43,884 nt of DNA from Sphingomonas sp. RIT328 (GTDB taxonomy: Bacteria; Pseudomonadota; Alphaproteobacteria; Sphingomonadales; Sphingomonadaceae). Where the stretch lies: assembly GCF_000632225.1 (NCBI RefSeq), contig NZ_JFYV01000025.1, forward strand, positions 1 to 43,884, read 5' to 3'. The notes below the pieces were generated by a model. It was not told the origin of the DNA and ran no database searches. It saw nothing but the letters and a program-made list of their open reading frames with translations. The position numbers and the translations under genes are program-made. Shown here in pieces: positions 15,969 to 23,313 of this stretch; the stretch's first letter is position 1, and every line of letters begins with the position of its first letter.

Positions 15969-16319
15969 GGAACTGAAACACCTCGGTCAATAGCAATAGC
16001 GGCGGCAGACGATGGTCCGCGCCGTTCGAACGCCGCCCCTACCAGCGAGGGGGCAAAATGGCAACCCGCGCGACCGATCGCGGCCCCCGGCCGCTGCGAT
16101 CCGGGGCGCCCCGTCTACAAATGGTATGCGGTTTCGGCTTGCGGCGGCGAAGTCGGCAGGTAATGGTAGCGATAACGAGCTGGGAGGATGGAGGGCGACA
16201 GCCACGGGCGCGCGGCACCTTGCCCGCCCGCCGCGGTGATGCCAATCCCGTCGCGGCCAGCCCCACCGCCGCGCCGGCCGCTCCGACGGTCGACGCGACC
16301 GATCCGGAGACAGATGCTT
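15969..16319. other. 351-base divergent region between rpsU and xylX
   Basis: No gene is supported. It should hold the rpsU promoter (minus) and the xylX promoter (plus). A LacI-operator-like sequence is noted separately at 16164-16177. An ATG at 16188 with a GGGAGG ahead is in frame with xylX and would add 44 low-complexity residues. It is disfavoured because the conserved XylX N-terminus starts at 16320, which has GGAGA at a better distance. Confidence 0.6.
16164..16177. promoter_or_regulatory. LacI-family-like operator half-palindrome upstream of xylX
   Basis: TGGTAGCGATAACG resembles the CG-centred operators of LacI-family regulators. The two halves around the central CG match at four of the six positions compared. 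It lies about 150 bases before xylX. Caulobacter xylose genes are known to be controlled by a LacI-family repressor, which makes this plausible but unproven; no regulator gene is present in the window. Confidence 0.3.
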
Positions 16320-17459
16320 ATGCCGATCCCCTTCGACCCCGCCGATGCGCTCGGCAGCGACTGGCGCAGCGCGCGCTGGCTCGGCCGCATCGACTTCGGC
16401 GCCGGCCCCAGCCCGGTGCTGATCGTCGACGGCATCGTGCATGACATGGCACGCGTCGCCCCGACCGTCGCCGACCTCGTCGCCGGCGGTCGCTTCGACG
16501 CGGCGCAGGGCGAGGCGGTCGGCGCCCTCGACGCGATCGGCCTGTCCGTCGACGGTTTGCCGCGGCTGCTCAGCCCGATCGATCTGCAATGCGTCAAGGC
16601 GGCGGGCGTGACCTTCGCGGTTTCGGCGATGGAGCGCGTCATCGAAGAGCGCGCCCGCGGCGATGCCGGCGCGGCGGCCGAGGTGCGCAGCCGGCTCGAA
16701 GGCCGGATCGGCGGCAGCATGCGCGCGGTCGTCCCCGGCTCGCCCGAAGCGGCGGCGCTCAAGCAGGCGTTGATCGATGAAGGCCTGTGGTCGCAATATC
16801 TCGAGGTCGCGATCGGCCCCGACGCCGAGATCTTTACCAAGGCGCCGGTGCTGGCGACGGTCGGCTGGGGCGCGGACGTCGGCATCCGCTCCGACTCGAC
16901 CTGGAACAATCCCGAGCCCGAGGTCGTGCTGCTCGCCGGCCCCGACGGCAAGGCGGTGGGCGCGACGCTCGGCAACGACGTCAACCTGCGCGATTTCGAG
17001 GGGCGTTCGGCGCTGCTGCTCGGCAAGGCCAAGGACAATAACGCCTCCTGTTCGCTCGGCGCCTTCGTCCGCCTGTTCGATGCCGATTATACGATGGACG
17101 ACGTGCGCGAGGCGGAGATCACGCTGCGCATCGAAGGCACCGACGGCTATACGCTCGACGGCGCAAGCTCGATGAACCAGATCAGCCGCGATCCCGAGGA
17201 GCTGCTCCGCCAGGCGCTGAGCGAGCATCATTATCCCGATGGCCTCGTCCTGTTCCTCGGCACGTTGTTCGCGCCGACGCAGGATCGCGACGTCGCCGGT
17301 CAGGGCTTCACCCACAAGGTCGGCGACACGGTGGCGATCGCGACGCCGCGGCTCGGCCGGCTGATCAACACCGTCAGCACCTCCAAGGCGGCGCCGGCGT
17401 GGCGCTTCGGCATATCGGCGCTGATCCGCAACCTCGCCGGCCGCGGCCTGCTCGCATGA
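16320..17459 (+). CDS. xylX: 2-keto-3-deoxy-D-xylonate dehydratase (XylX-like, FAH family)
   Basis: A 379-residue fumarylacetoacetate-hydrolase-fold enzyme. It closely follows what I recall of Caulobacter XylX: WLGRIDFGAGPSPVLI near the N-terminus, LLSPIDLQCVKAAGVTFAVS, WSQYLEVAIGPDAEIFTK, the metal-site region NNPEPEVVLL, GNDVNLRDFEGRSALLLGKAKDNNASC and the closing FGISALIRNLAGRGLL. In the Weimberg pathway it dehydrates 2-keto-3-deoxy-xylonate to alpha-ketoglutarate semialdehyde. The start at 16320 has GGAGA 9 bases upstream. The stop overlaps the xylB start (ATGA). An L-arabinonate-pathway role is the main alternative. Confidence 0.85.
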   Translation: MPIPFDPADALGSDWRSARWLGRIDFGAGPSPVLIVDGIVHDMARVAPTVADLVAGGRFDAAQGEAVGALDAIGLSVDGLPRLLSPIDLQCVKAAGVTFAVSAMERVIEERARGDAGAAAEVRSRLEGRIGGSMRAVVPGSPEAAALKQALIDEGLWSQYLEVAIGPDAEIFTKAPVLATVGWGADVGIRSDSTWNNPEPEVVLLAGPDGKAVGATLGNDVNLRDFEGRSALLLGKAKDNNASCSLGAFVRLFDADYTMDDVREAEITLRIEGTDGYTLDGASSMNQISRDPEELLRQALSEHHYPDGLVLFLGTLFAPTQDRDVAGQGFTHKVGDTVAIATPRLGRLINTVSTSKAAPAWRFGISALIRNLAGRGLLA

Positions 17460-18250
17460 CCCTTACGACGGAGACGACCTTGACGACCACCGACGCGCGT
17501 GCGGTTTACCCATCCCTGCGCGGCAAGCGCGTGATCATCAGCGGCGGCGGATCGGGCATCGGTGCCGGACTGGTCGAGGCGTTCGTGCGGCAGGGCGCGC
17601 GCGTCGCCTTCGTCGACGTGGCGGTGGCGGACAGCGAGGCGCTGGTGGCGCGGCTCGGCGATGCCGCCTATCCGCCGCTGTTCCGCCGCCTCGACCTCAC
17701 CGACCTGTCCGCGCTGGCGACGGTGTTCGCCGAGTTGCAGGGCGAGCTCGGCGGCGTCGACGTGCTGGTCAACAACGCGGCCAACGACGATCGCCATACC
17801 GTCGCGGACGTGACGCCGGCCTATTGGGACGAGCGGATGAACGTCAACCTGCGCCATCAGTTCTTCGCGGCGCAGGCGGTGATCCCGGCGATGAAGGCCG
17901 CCGGCGGCGGATCGATCATCAACTTCGGCTCGATCAGCTGGCATCTCGGCCTCGAAGACCTCGTCCTCTACCAGACCGCCAAGGCGGCGATCGAAGGCCT
18001 GACCCGCAGCCTCGCCCGCGACCTCGGCCGCGACAATATCCGCGTCAACGCGGTGGTGCCCGGCAACGTCAAGACGCCCCGCCAGGAGAAATGGTACACG
18101 CCCGAGGGCGAGGCGGAGATCGTCGCCGCGCAATGCCTCGACGGCCGGATCGAGCCGGCGGACATCGCGGCACTGGTGCTGTTCCTCGCCTCGGACGACG
18201 CGAGGATGTGCACGGCGCACAATTACTGGATGGACGCCGGCTGGCGGTGA
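17456..18250 (+). CDS. xylB: D-xylose 1-dehydrogenase (XylB-like SDR)
   Basis: A 264-residue short-chain dehydrogenase. It has the nucleotide-binding SGGGSGIGAG at about residues 30-39, NNAAND at about 102-107 and the catalytic Ser/Tyr/Lys in FGSISWHLGLEDLVLYQTAK. The stretch PGNVKTPRQEKWYTPEGEAEIVAAQCL and the end YWMDAGWR closely follow what I recall of Caulobacter XylB, an NAD-dependent xylose dehydrogenase. It would oxidise D-xylose to xylonolactone as the first Weimberg step, pairing with xylX just upstream. The ATG at 17456 overlaps the xylX stop; a TTG at 17480 with GGAG ahead is an alternative start. No xylonate dehydratase or lactonase lies in the window. Confidence 0.85.
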   Translation: MTLTTETTLTTTDARAVYPSLRGKRVIISGGGSGIGAGLVEAFVRQGARVAFVDVAVADSEALVARLGDAAYPPLFRRLDLTDLSALATVFAELQGELGGVDVLVNNAANDDRHTVADVTPAYWDERMNVNLRHQFFAAQAVIPAMKAAGGGSIINFGSISWHLGLEDLVLYQTAKAAIEGLTRSLARDLGRDNIRVNAVVPGNVKTPRQEKWYTPEGEAEIVAAQCLDGRIEPADIAALVLFLASDDARMCTAHNYWMDAGWR

Positions 18251-18260
18251 ACCGTTCAAA

Positions 18261-18288
18261 GGTGAGGGCGGACGGGCACCGCCTCACC
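18261..18288 (+). terminator. Hairpin after xylB, terminator-like
   Basis: GGTGAGG-G-CGG (18261-18271) pairs with CCGCCTCACC (18279-18288) as a 10-bp stem with a single bulged G and a 7-base loop, just past the xylB stop. No T-run follows, so termination by this hairpin alone is uncertain. Confidence 0.45.
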
Positions 18289-18379
18289 CAACAGATAAGC
18301 ACCCCGAATGCGCCTCCGGCTACCATACCGGCGGATTGTGCAATTTGATTCGATTACGCGATAGCGTTCCTGATCGCCC

Positions 18380-18385
18380 TATAAT
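18380..18385 (+). promoter_or_regulatory. Perfect -10 box upstream of the methyltransferase gene
   Basis: TATAAT stands out in this GC-rich genome and lies about 108 bases before the methyltransferase start. No good -35 box is found at 16-18 bases, so the promoter call is tentative. Confidence 0.35.
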
Positions 18386-18492
18386 GCAGCAGAGCGTGGT
18401 CGCTCCAAATTGTAACCCGGCCATCTTGGTGGCCGTTGACGGGCGACCGCGTTTCTTGCCTGCCAATTAGGCGTGGATGACGGAACAGCATA

Positions 18493-19206
18493 ATGACAGA
18501 TCAAATTAGTCGGGATGACCTAAACAACTATATAGAACAGCTTGAGCGAAGACTGGGCGAGGCGGTACATGCTTCCATCACATGCTCGCAAACGGCGATA
18601 TCAGCTTATTACGCGTGCACAAAGCAGCTTCCTATCCTGCAATACTATGGAAATTCGTCACCGACTCTCCCAGAAGCCGTCATGGAGAAGGCTCAGCTAC
18701 TGCCGAATCGGGAAGCCATCATCGCTCGGCTGCCAAAAGGCGGCCGCGGACTGGAGATCGGTACGCAACGGGGGAATTTCGCCAAACATATGCTCCAGGT
18801 TGCCGAGCCTGAACAACTTCATCTCGTCGATATAACTTACGATCTTTTCGACAAGCCGTGGTTCGACAACTACATTTCATCGTCTCAAGTAATCCTCCAT
18901 GAAGGCGTATCGTGGTCTATCGTCAACGATTTTGAAAAAGATAGCTTTGATTGGATCTACATTGATGCCGGTCATGACTACGAGAGCGTAACCAAGGATA
19001 TCGTTGCATCTTGGGACAAAGTAAAACCGGGGGGCTATCTCATATTCAACGACTTTACATCATGGTCGCCCTTGGAAATGATCCCGTACGGCGTGATGCA
19101 GGCGGTATGCGAGTTTCAACTTGGACACGCTGAAGATTTTTCGATCGCTTGGTTCGCATTCCATCCGCAGGGGTATCACGACATAGCCCTTCGTCGCGAG
19201 AAGTAG
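18493..19206 (+). CDS. Class I SAM-dependent methyltransferase, probably horizontally acquired
   Basis: A 237-residue protein. The first 60 residues are helical and polar (DLNNYIEQLERRLGEAVHAS). The SAM-binding motif GRGLEIGTQRGNFAKHML (about residues 84-101) follows, then HLVDITYD, the DWIYIDAGHDYESVTKDI post-motif and GGYLIFNDFTSW. This is the pattern of the Methyltransf_24-like family, often found with glycan or natural-product genes; the substrate is unknown. Base composition is clearly lower in GC than its neighbours (26 of 60 bases at 18841-18900), and it uses many AT-ending codons rare elsewhere in the window. This points to recent transfer. It is a lone gene, with no mobile element visible beside it. 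Confidence 0.85.
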   Translation: MTDQISRDDLNNYIEQLERRLGEAVHASITCSQTAISAYYACTKQLPILQYYGNSSPTLPEAVMEKAQLLPNREAIIARLPKGGRGLEIGTQRGNFAKHMLQVAEPEQLHLVDITYDLFDKPWFDNYISSSQVILHEGVSWSIVNDFEKDSFDWIYIDAGHDYESVTKDIVASWDKVKPGGYLIFNDFTSWSPLEMIPYGVMQAVCEFQLGHAEDFSIAWFAFHPQGYHDIALRREK

Positions 19207-19371
19207 ACACTCGTAAACGGCAATCGAGAGGCGGGATAGCTCGCCGATCGCATCTGCGGGGGCTGGACTTGGGTGGTTGGCCGGGCCGGGCACGGATCGG
19301 AGCCCTGCGCTGTTCGATCCCTCGCTTTGTCGCTCATCTCTCCGTAGACGGACGATCGAGCGGAGGGCGTG

Positions 19372-21768
19372 ATGACGGCATTGGCGCGGCGGTGGTGGAT
19401 CGGTTTGCTGGCGTTGGTAATGCTGGCGCTCGCCCTCCCCGCCGCCGCCCAGACTTCGCCGGTCGATGCCGCGACGAAGCAGCTCGCCGCCGCCGAGGCG
19501 GCGCTCGATGCGGTCGACAAGGCGCTCGATACCAAGGTCGATCGCGAGACGCGCGGCAAGTTGCGCGACCAGGCGCTCGGTGCGCAGAGCGATGCGCGCG
19601 ACGCGGCCGAACAGCTCCGCGACCAGCTCGCGCTGATCGACGCGCGTATCGCCGGGCTCGGGCCGCCGGTCGCCGGCGTCGTCGAGGCTCCCGACATCCG
19701 CGCCGAACGTCGTTTGCTCGCGCAGGCGCGCAGTTCGCTCGATTCGAAGGTCAAGCGCGGCCAGCTCGTCACCGTCGAGGCGGGACAGCTCGTCACCGAG
19801 ATCGACGAGACGCAGGCGGAAGAGATCAACCAGCGCATCGCCGCGCGGACGCCCTCGCCGCTTTCGCCGCATTTCTGGAGCGACATCGTCTCGGCGCTGC
19901 CCCGTGACGGACGGCGCGTGTCGAGCTTCGTCGGGCGCGGCTGGTCGCAGGTGCAGATCGGCCTGCGCGGCGGTTTCCCGATCGGCGCGCTGCTCGGCGG
20001 CCTCGCGGCGCTCGCGCTGCTGCTGCCGGTGCGGCAGGCGTTGCGGCGGCTCGGCCAGCGCTATCTGGTGGCCGATGCGCCGGGGCATCGCGTCCGCCGC
20101 TCCGCCAATGCCCTGTGGCGGGTGTTCGTCGGCACGGTGATGCCGATGGGGGCCGCCTTTCTGTTCGTCCAGGGGCTACGCTGGTCGTCGCTGCTCGCGC
20201 CGTCGTGGAACGCGCTCGCCGATGCGCTCGTCGCCGCCGCCGGGTTCAGCGGCCTGATCGCCGCGGTCGGTGCCGCGTTCCTGATGGCGCGGCAGCCGTC
20301 CTGGCGGGTGGTGGCGCTGACCGACGCGACGGCGGCGGCGCTGCGTCCGGTCGCCTGGGGCTGCGCGGCGCTGACCTTCTTCGTCATCCTCGTCAATGCG
20401 TTCAACACCGCGGCCGGGGTGAGCCCGACCGCGCTGGTGACGACGCAGGTGATCGAGATCATCCTCCACCTCATCCTGATCGCCGGCACGCTGATCGTCA
20501 TCGGCCGGCTGCGCGCCGCCGAGGCGGCCGACGGCGAGAGCGCGGCGGAAGCGGCGGCGAGCGCGGGGGTCGGCGCGATTACGCTGGCGCTGTGGCTGGT
20601 CGTCGCCGGCGCCGCCATCGCCTTGCTGATCGGCTATATCGGGCTGGCGATCGTCACCGTGCAGGCGGTGCTGTGGGCGACATTGCTCGCGGTCAGCACC
20701 TATCTGCTGATGGTGGTGATCGACGATGTCGCCACCAGTCTGTTCCAGCGGGACAGCCGCATTGGGCTGACGCTGCGCCACGGCATGGGGATCGGCGGCA
20801 GCGCGGTCGATCAATTCGGCGTGCTGCTGTCGGCGGTGCTGCGGCTCGCCGTGATCGTCGTCGCGCTCGGGCTGCTGCTCTACCCGTTCGGCGCGGGGTT
20901 CGGGTCGCTGCTCGACCGGGTCGGCGGGCTGGCGCGCGGCGTCACCGTCGGCGGCATCGCCATATCGCCGGGGACGATCCTGAAATTCGTCGCTGTACTC
21001 GCGCTCGGCCTGTTCCTGGTGCGCCAGTTCACCGCCTGGCTCGACCAGCGCTATCTGCCGAGCACCGATCTCGACATGAGCGTGCGCAACTCGATCCGAC
21101 TGGTCGCGCGATATCTGGCGATCGCGCTTGCCGTTGTCTGGGCGCTCGCCTCGCTCGGCATCGGCATGGAGCGGATCGCGCTGCTGCTCTCGGCGCTGTC
21201 GGTCGGTATCGGCTTCGGCCTGCAGGCGATCACCTCCAATTTCGTGTCGGGCCTGATCCTGCTGGCCGAGCGGCCGATCAAGATCGGCGACCTGATCCGG
21301 GTCGGCACCGACGAGGGCGACGTCAAGCGGATCAGCGTGCGCTCGACCGAGATCGAGCTTGCCGATCATTCGACGCTGATCGTCCCCAATTCGGAACTCA
21401 TCACCAAGTCGGTGCTCAACAAGACGCTCGCCGGGCCGATGGGGCGGATCCAGATCCATTTTTCGGTGCCGATCGCCACCGACGCCGATCGGGTCCGCAC
21501 GATCGTGCTGGAGACGTTCGCGATCGAGCCGATGGTGCTCGATACGCCGGGCCCGGTGGCGCTGGTCGACGGCATCGCCGACGGACGGATCGTCTTCAAC
21601 TGCCTCGCCCATGTCTCCAGCCCGCGCAGCACCGGCGAGGCGCGCAGCAACGTCTTGCTGACGCTGCTGCGACGGATGCGGGAGGACGGCATCGACCTCG
21701 GCACGGTGCCGCAGCGGGTCGAATGGGTGACGATGCCGCCGCCATTCGGCGACGGCGCCAACGCCTAG
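19372..21768 (+). CDS. MscS-family mechanosensitive channel with DUF3772 N-terminal domain
   Basis: A 798-residue protein. A signal peptide (residues 1-27, ending AAAQ) precedes a periplasmic helical DUF3772-like domain (about 30-170: DAVDKALDTKVDRETRGKLRDQ). A multi-span membrane region follows, then the MscS core with pore-helix GIGFGLQAITSNFVSGLILLAERPIKIGDLI and the cytoplasmic beta domain (STEIELADHSTLIVPNSELI). It should open under membrane tension to release solutes in hypo-osmotic shock. The ATG at 19372 has GGAGG 5 bases ahead; the preceding GTG at 19369 is too close. It converges with the sigma factor gene, 7 bases apart. Confidence 0.93.
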   Translation: MTALARRWWIGLLALVMLALALPAAAQTSPVDAATKQLAAAEAALDAVDKALDTKVDRETRGKLRDQALGAQSDARDAAEQLRDQLALIDARIAGLGPPVAGVVEAPDIRAERRLLAQARSSLDSKVKRGQLVTVEAGQLVTEIDETQAEEINQRIAARTPSPLSPHFWSDIVSALPRDGRRVSSFVGRGWSQVQIGLRGGFPIGALLGGLAALALLLPVRQALRRLGQRYLVADAPGHRVRRSANALWRVFVGTVMPMGAAFLFVQGLRWSSLLAPSWNALADALVAAAGFSGLIAAVGAAFLMARQPSWRVVALTDATAAALRPVAWGCAALTFFVILVNAFNTAAGVSPTALVTTQVIEIILHLILIAGTLIVIGRLRAAEAADGESAAEAAASAGVGAITLALWLVVAGAAIALLIGYIGLAIVTVQAVLWATLLAVSTYLLMVVIDDVATSLFQRDSRIGLTLRHGMGIGGSAVDQFGVLLSAVLRLAVIVVALGLLLYPFGAGFGSLLDRVGGLARGVTVGGIAISPGTILKFVAVLALGLFLVRQFTAWLDQRYLPSTDLDMSVRNSIRLVARYLAIALAVVWALASLGIGMERIALLLSALSVGIGFGLQAITSNFVSGLILLAERPIKIGDLIRVGTDEGDVKRISVRSTEIELADHSTLIVPNSELITKSVLNKTLAGPMGRIQIHFSVPIATDADRVRTIVLETFAIEPMVLDTPGPVALVDGIADGRIVFNCLAHVSSPRSTGEARSNVLLTLLRRMREDGIDLGTVPQRVEWVTMPPPFGDGANA

Positions 21769-21775
21769 CGCCGGA

Positions 21776-22384
21776 TCAGCCGATCAGGCCGGTGCCGGCC
21801 TGTTTCCATTGCTGATAGGCATGACCCGCCGACGCCGCCACGACCGGCGTGGGGAGCGACGCGACCGGCATGCTGCCGCCGAGCCGGTCGATCACCGCGG
21901 CGCGGGCGCGGAAGACGCGGCTGCGCACCGTGCCCATCGGCACGCCGAGCCGCAGCGCCGCCTCTTCATACGACAGCCCCTCCTGTGCGACGAGGACCAG
22001 CGCCTCGGCCTGCCCCGGCGTGATGCTGTCGAGCGCCGCATCGAGATCGGCGAGCATCACGCCCGATTCCTGATCCGCCGGCGTGACCAGCCGGTCGTCG
22101 TCGACCGCCGGATTCCACGATACGCTGCGACCGGCGCGACGACGACCGCTGAGGAACAGGTTGCGCAGGATACGGAACAGCCAGGCGCGGAAGTTGGTGC
22201 CCGGCTGGAAGCGGCTGCGCGCCGCCCAGGCGCGGACCATCGTCTCCTGCACCAGATCGTCACCGTCGCCCTGATCGCGGCTGAGCTGCCGCGCATAGCG
22301 GCGCAGCGCGGGAAGCACCGCGTCGATCGCCGCGACAAAGCCGCGTTCGGTCGACACGTCTGGCAGCAGGGCGGCGGTGGTCAT
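21776..22384 (-). CDS. ECF sigma factor, EcfG (ECF15)-like
   Basis: A 202-residue group IV sigma factor. Sigma-2 is at about residues 20-90, with GDGDDLVQETMVRAWAARSRFQPGTNFRAWLFRILRN; the DDLVQET core and FQPGTNFRAWLF are typical of alphaproteobacterial EcfG proteins. Sigma-4 is at about 115-170, with EGLSYEEAALRLGVPMGTVRSRVFRARA, the helix-turn-helix that reads the -35 element. The last 30 residues are a tail rich in Ala/Val/Pro. The start at 22384 was chosen because sigma-2 begins right after it. No nepR or phyR lies beside it, so this may be an accessory EcfG paralogue. An EcfG-type promoter lies directly upstream. Confidence 0.9.
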   Translation of the reverse strand: MTTAALLPDVSTERGFVAAIDAVLPALRRYARQLSRDQGDGDDLVQETMVRAWAARSRFQPGTNFRAWLFRILRNLFLSGRRRAGRSVSWNPAVDDDRLVTPADQESGVMLADLDAALDSITPGQAEALVLVAQEGLSYEEAALRLGVPMGTVRSRVFRARAAVIDRLGGSMPVASLPTPVVAASAGHAYQQWKQAGTGLIG

Positions 22385-22453
22385 GCGGAACTCTCGACAC
22401 GGGACGCGCGCACAATGAGTGACGCGGGGCGCTGCCCTTAGGCTGCGATCCTG

Positions 22454-22478
22454 AACGATTACAATACCGCCCGGTTCC
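22454..22478 (-). promoter_or_regulatory. EcfG-type general stress promoter, GGAAC-N16-CGTT
   Basis: On the minus strand GGAAC (22478-22474) and CGTT (22457-22454) are exactly 16 bases apart, a perfect match to the alphaproteobacterial general stress response consensus. It sits between the TetR stop and the sigma factor start, about 70 bases before that ATG. This suggests that the sigma gene is controlled by EcfG or by itself. Confidence 0.8.
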
Positions 22479-22479
22479 T

Positions 22480-23181
22480 TTATTTTATTGCAGCGCAGCA
22501 ATCCGGCGGCAGAGCGTAGAGACGCAGGAACACGTCGAAGCGGGCGGAGAACGCCCGGTCCTCGCACATCCCGCCGAGCGCGGTGTCGGGCGCGACGCAA
22601 TAGCGCATGCGGTTGACCGGCCCGGCGAGCAGATCGAACAGCATATTGGCCATCACCTCGACATCGCCGGGTGCGAGCCGCGCCTGCGCCTGGGCGGTCG
22701 CGATCGCGGTCTTCATCGGCTCCATCAGCATGACGTGCCATTGCTGACGGCGGCGGGCGAAGGCGACATCGGTGAGCGAGGCATGATCGATGAAGATCGA
22801 AAGACCGACATTCTCGGGCTTGCGCATCATATCGAACATATGGCGGGCGAAGGCGCGCAGGCTTTCGATCGGATCAGCGGCGGCGCTGGCGGTATCGCGC
22901 GCGAAGGCGTGGAGCTGGTCCATCTTGCGCCGGATCGCCGCGTCGATCAGCGCATCCTTGCTCGGGAAGCGGCGATAGATCGTCTGCTTGGTGACGCCGA
23001 TATCCTGCGCCAGCGCGTCGATCGACAGCGTCGCATAGCGGGCGTCGCGCATCGCATCGATCGTGCCGTCGAGGATCAAGGCCTCGATCGCCAGCGCTTC
23101 CTCACGGCTCGGCCGACCGGCGCGCCGCTGCACCGTCGCCGCGCCGCTGTCGCGGCCCTGGTCGTCGATGGTCACCGTCAT
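22480..23181 (-). CDS. TetR-family transcriptional regulator
   Basis: A 233-residue repressor-type protein. A basic leader (QRRAGRPSREEALAIEALIL) precedes the TetR helix-turn-helix at about residues 45-75, LSIDALAQDIGVTKQTIYRRFPSKDALIDAAI, which is a strong family match. The C-terminal ligand domain has several cysteines (RMRYCVAP, GGMCED, PPDCCAA). The ATG at 23181 has AGGGAC just upstream. It is divergent from the FAD/NAD(P)-binding gene, which it may regulate; no clear operator palindrome was found in the gap. Confidence 0.92.
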   Translation of the reverse strand: MTVTIDDQGRDSGAATVQRRAGRPSREEALAIEALILDGTIDAMRDARYATLSIDALAQDIGVTKQTIYRRFPSKDALIDAAIRRKMDQLHAFARDTASAAADPIESLRAFARHMFDMMRKPENVGLSIFIDHASLTDVAFARRRQQWHVMLMEPMKTAIATAQAQARLAPGDVEVMANMLFDLLAGPVNRMRYCVAPDTALGGMCEDRAFSARFDVFLRLYALPPDCCAAIK

Positions 23182-23313
23182 CCGTCCCTGCCCTGCTCCG
23201 TCCTGCCGCATCCGTCTCTGTCGCACCATGGCCACCGGCCCCGCGCATGTCCACCGCCGGCCCGTTGCCGCGACGCCGCCGAGCGCCTACGGGCGGCGGA
23301 CAGGAGACCGGCG

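Noticed and set aside
16188..16319. Upstream ATG at 16188 as the xylX start
   Set aside because: It adds 44 Pro/Arg-rich residues absent from the family; the start at 16320 matches the conserved N-terminus and has a good ribosome site.
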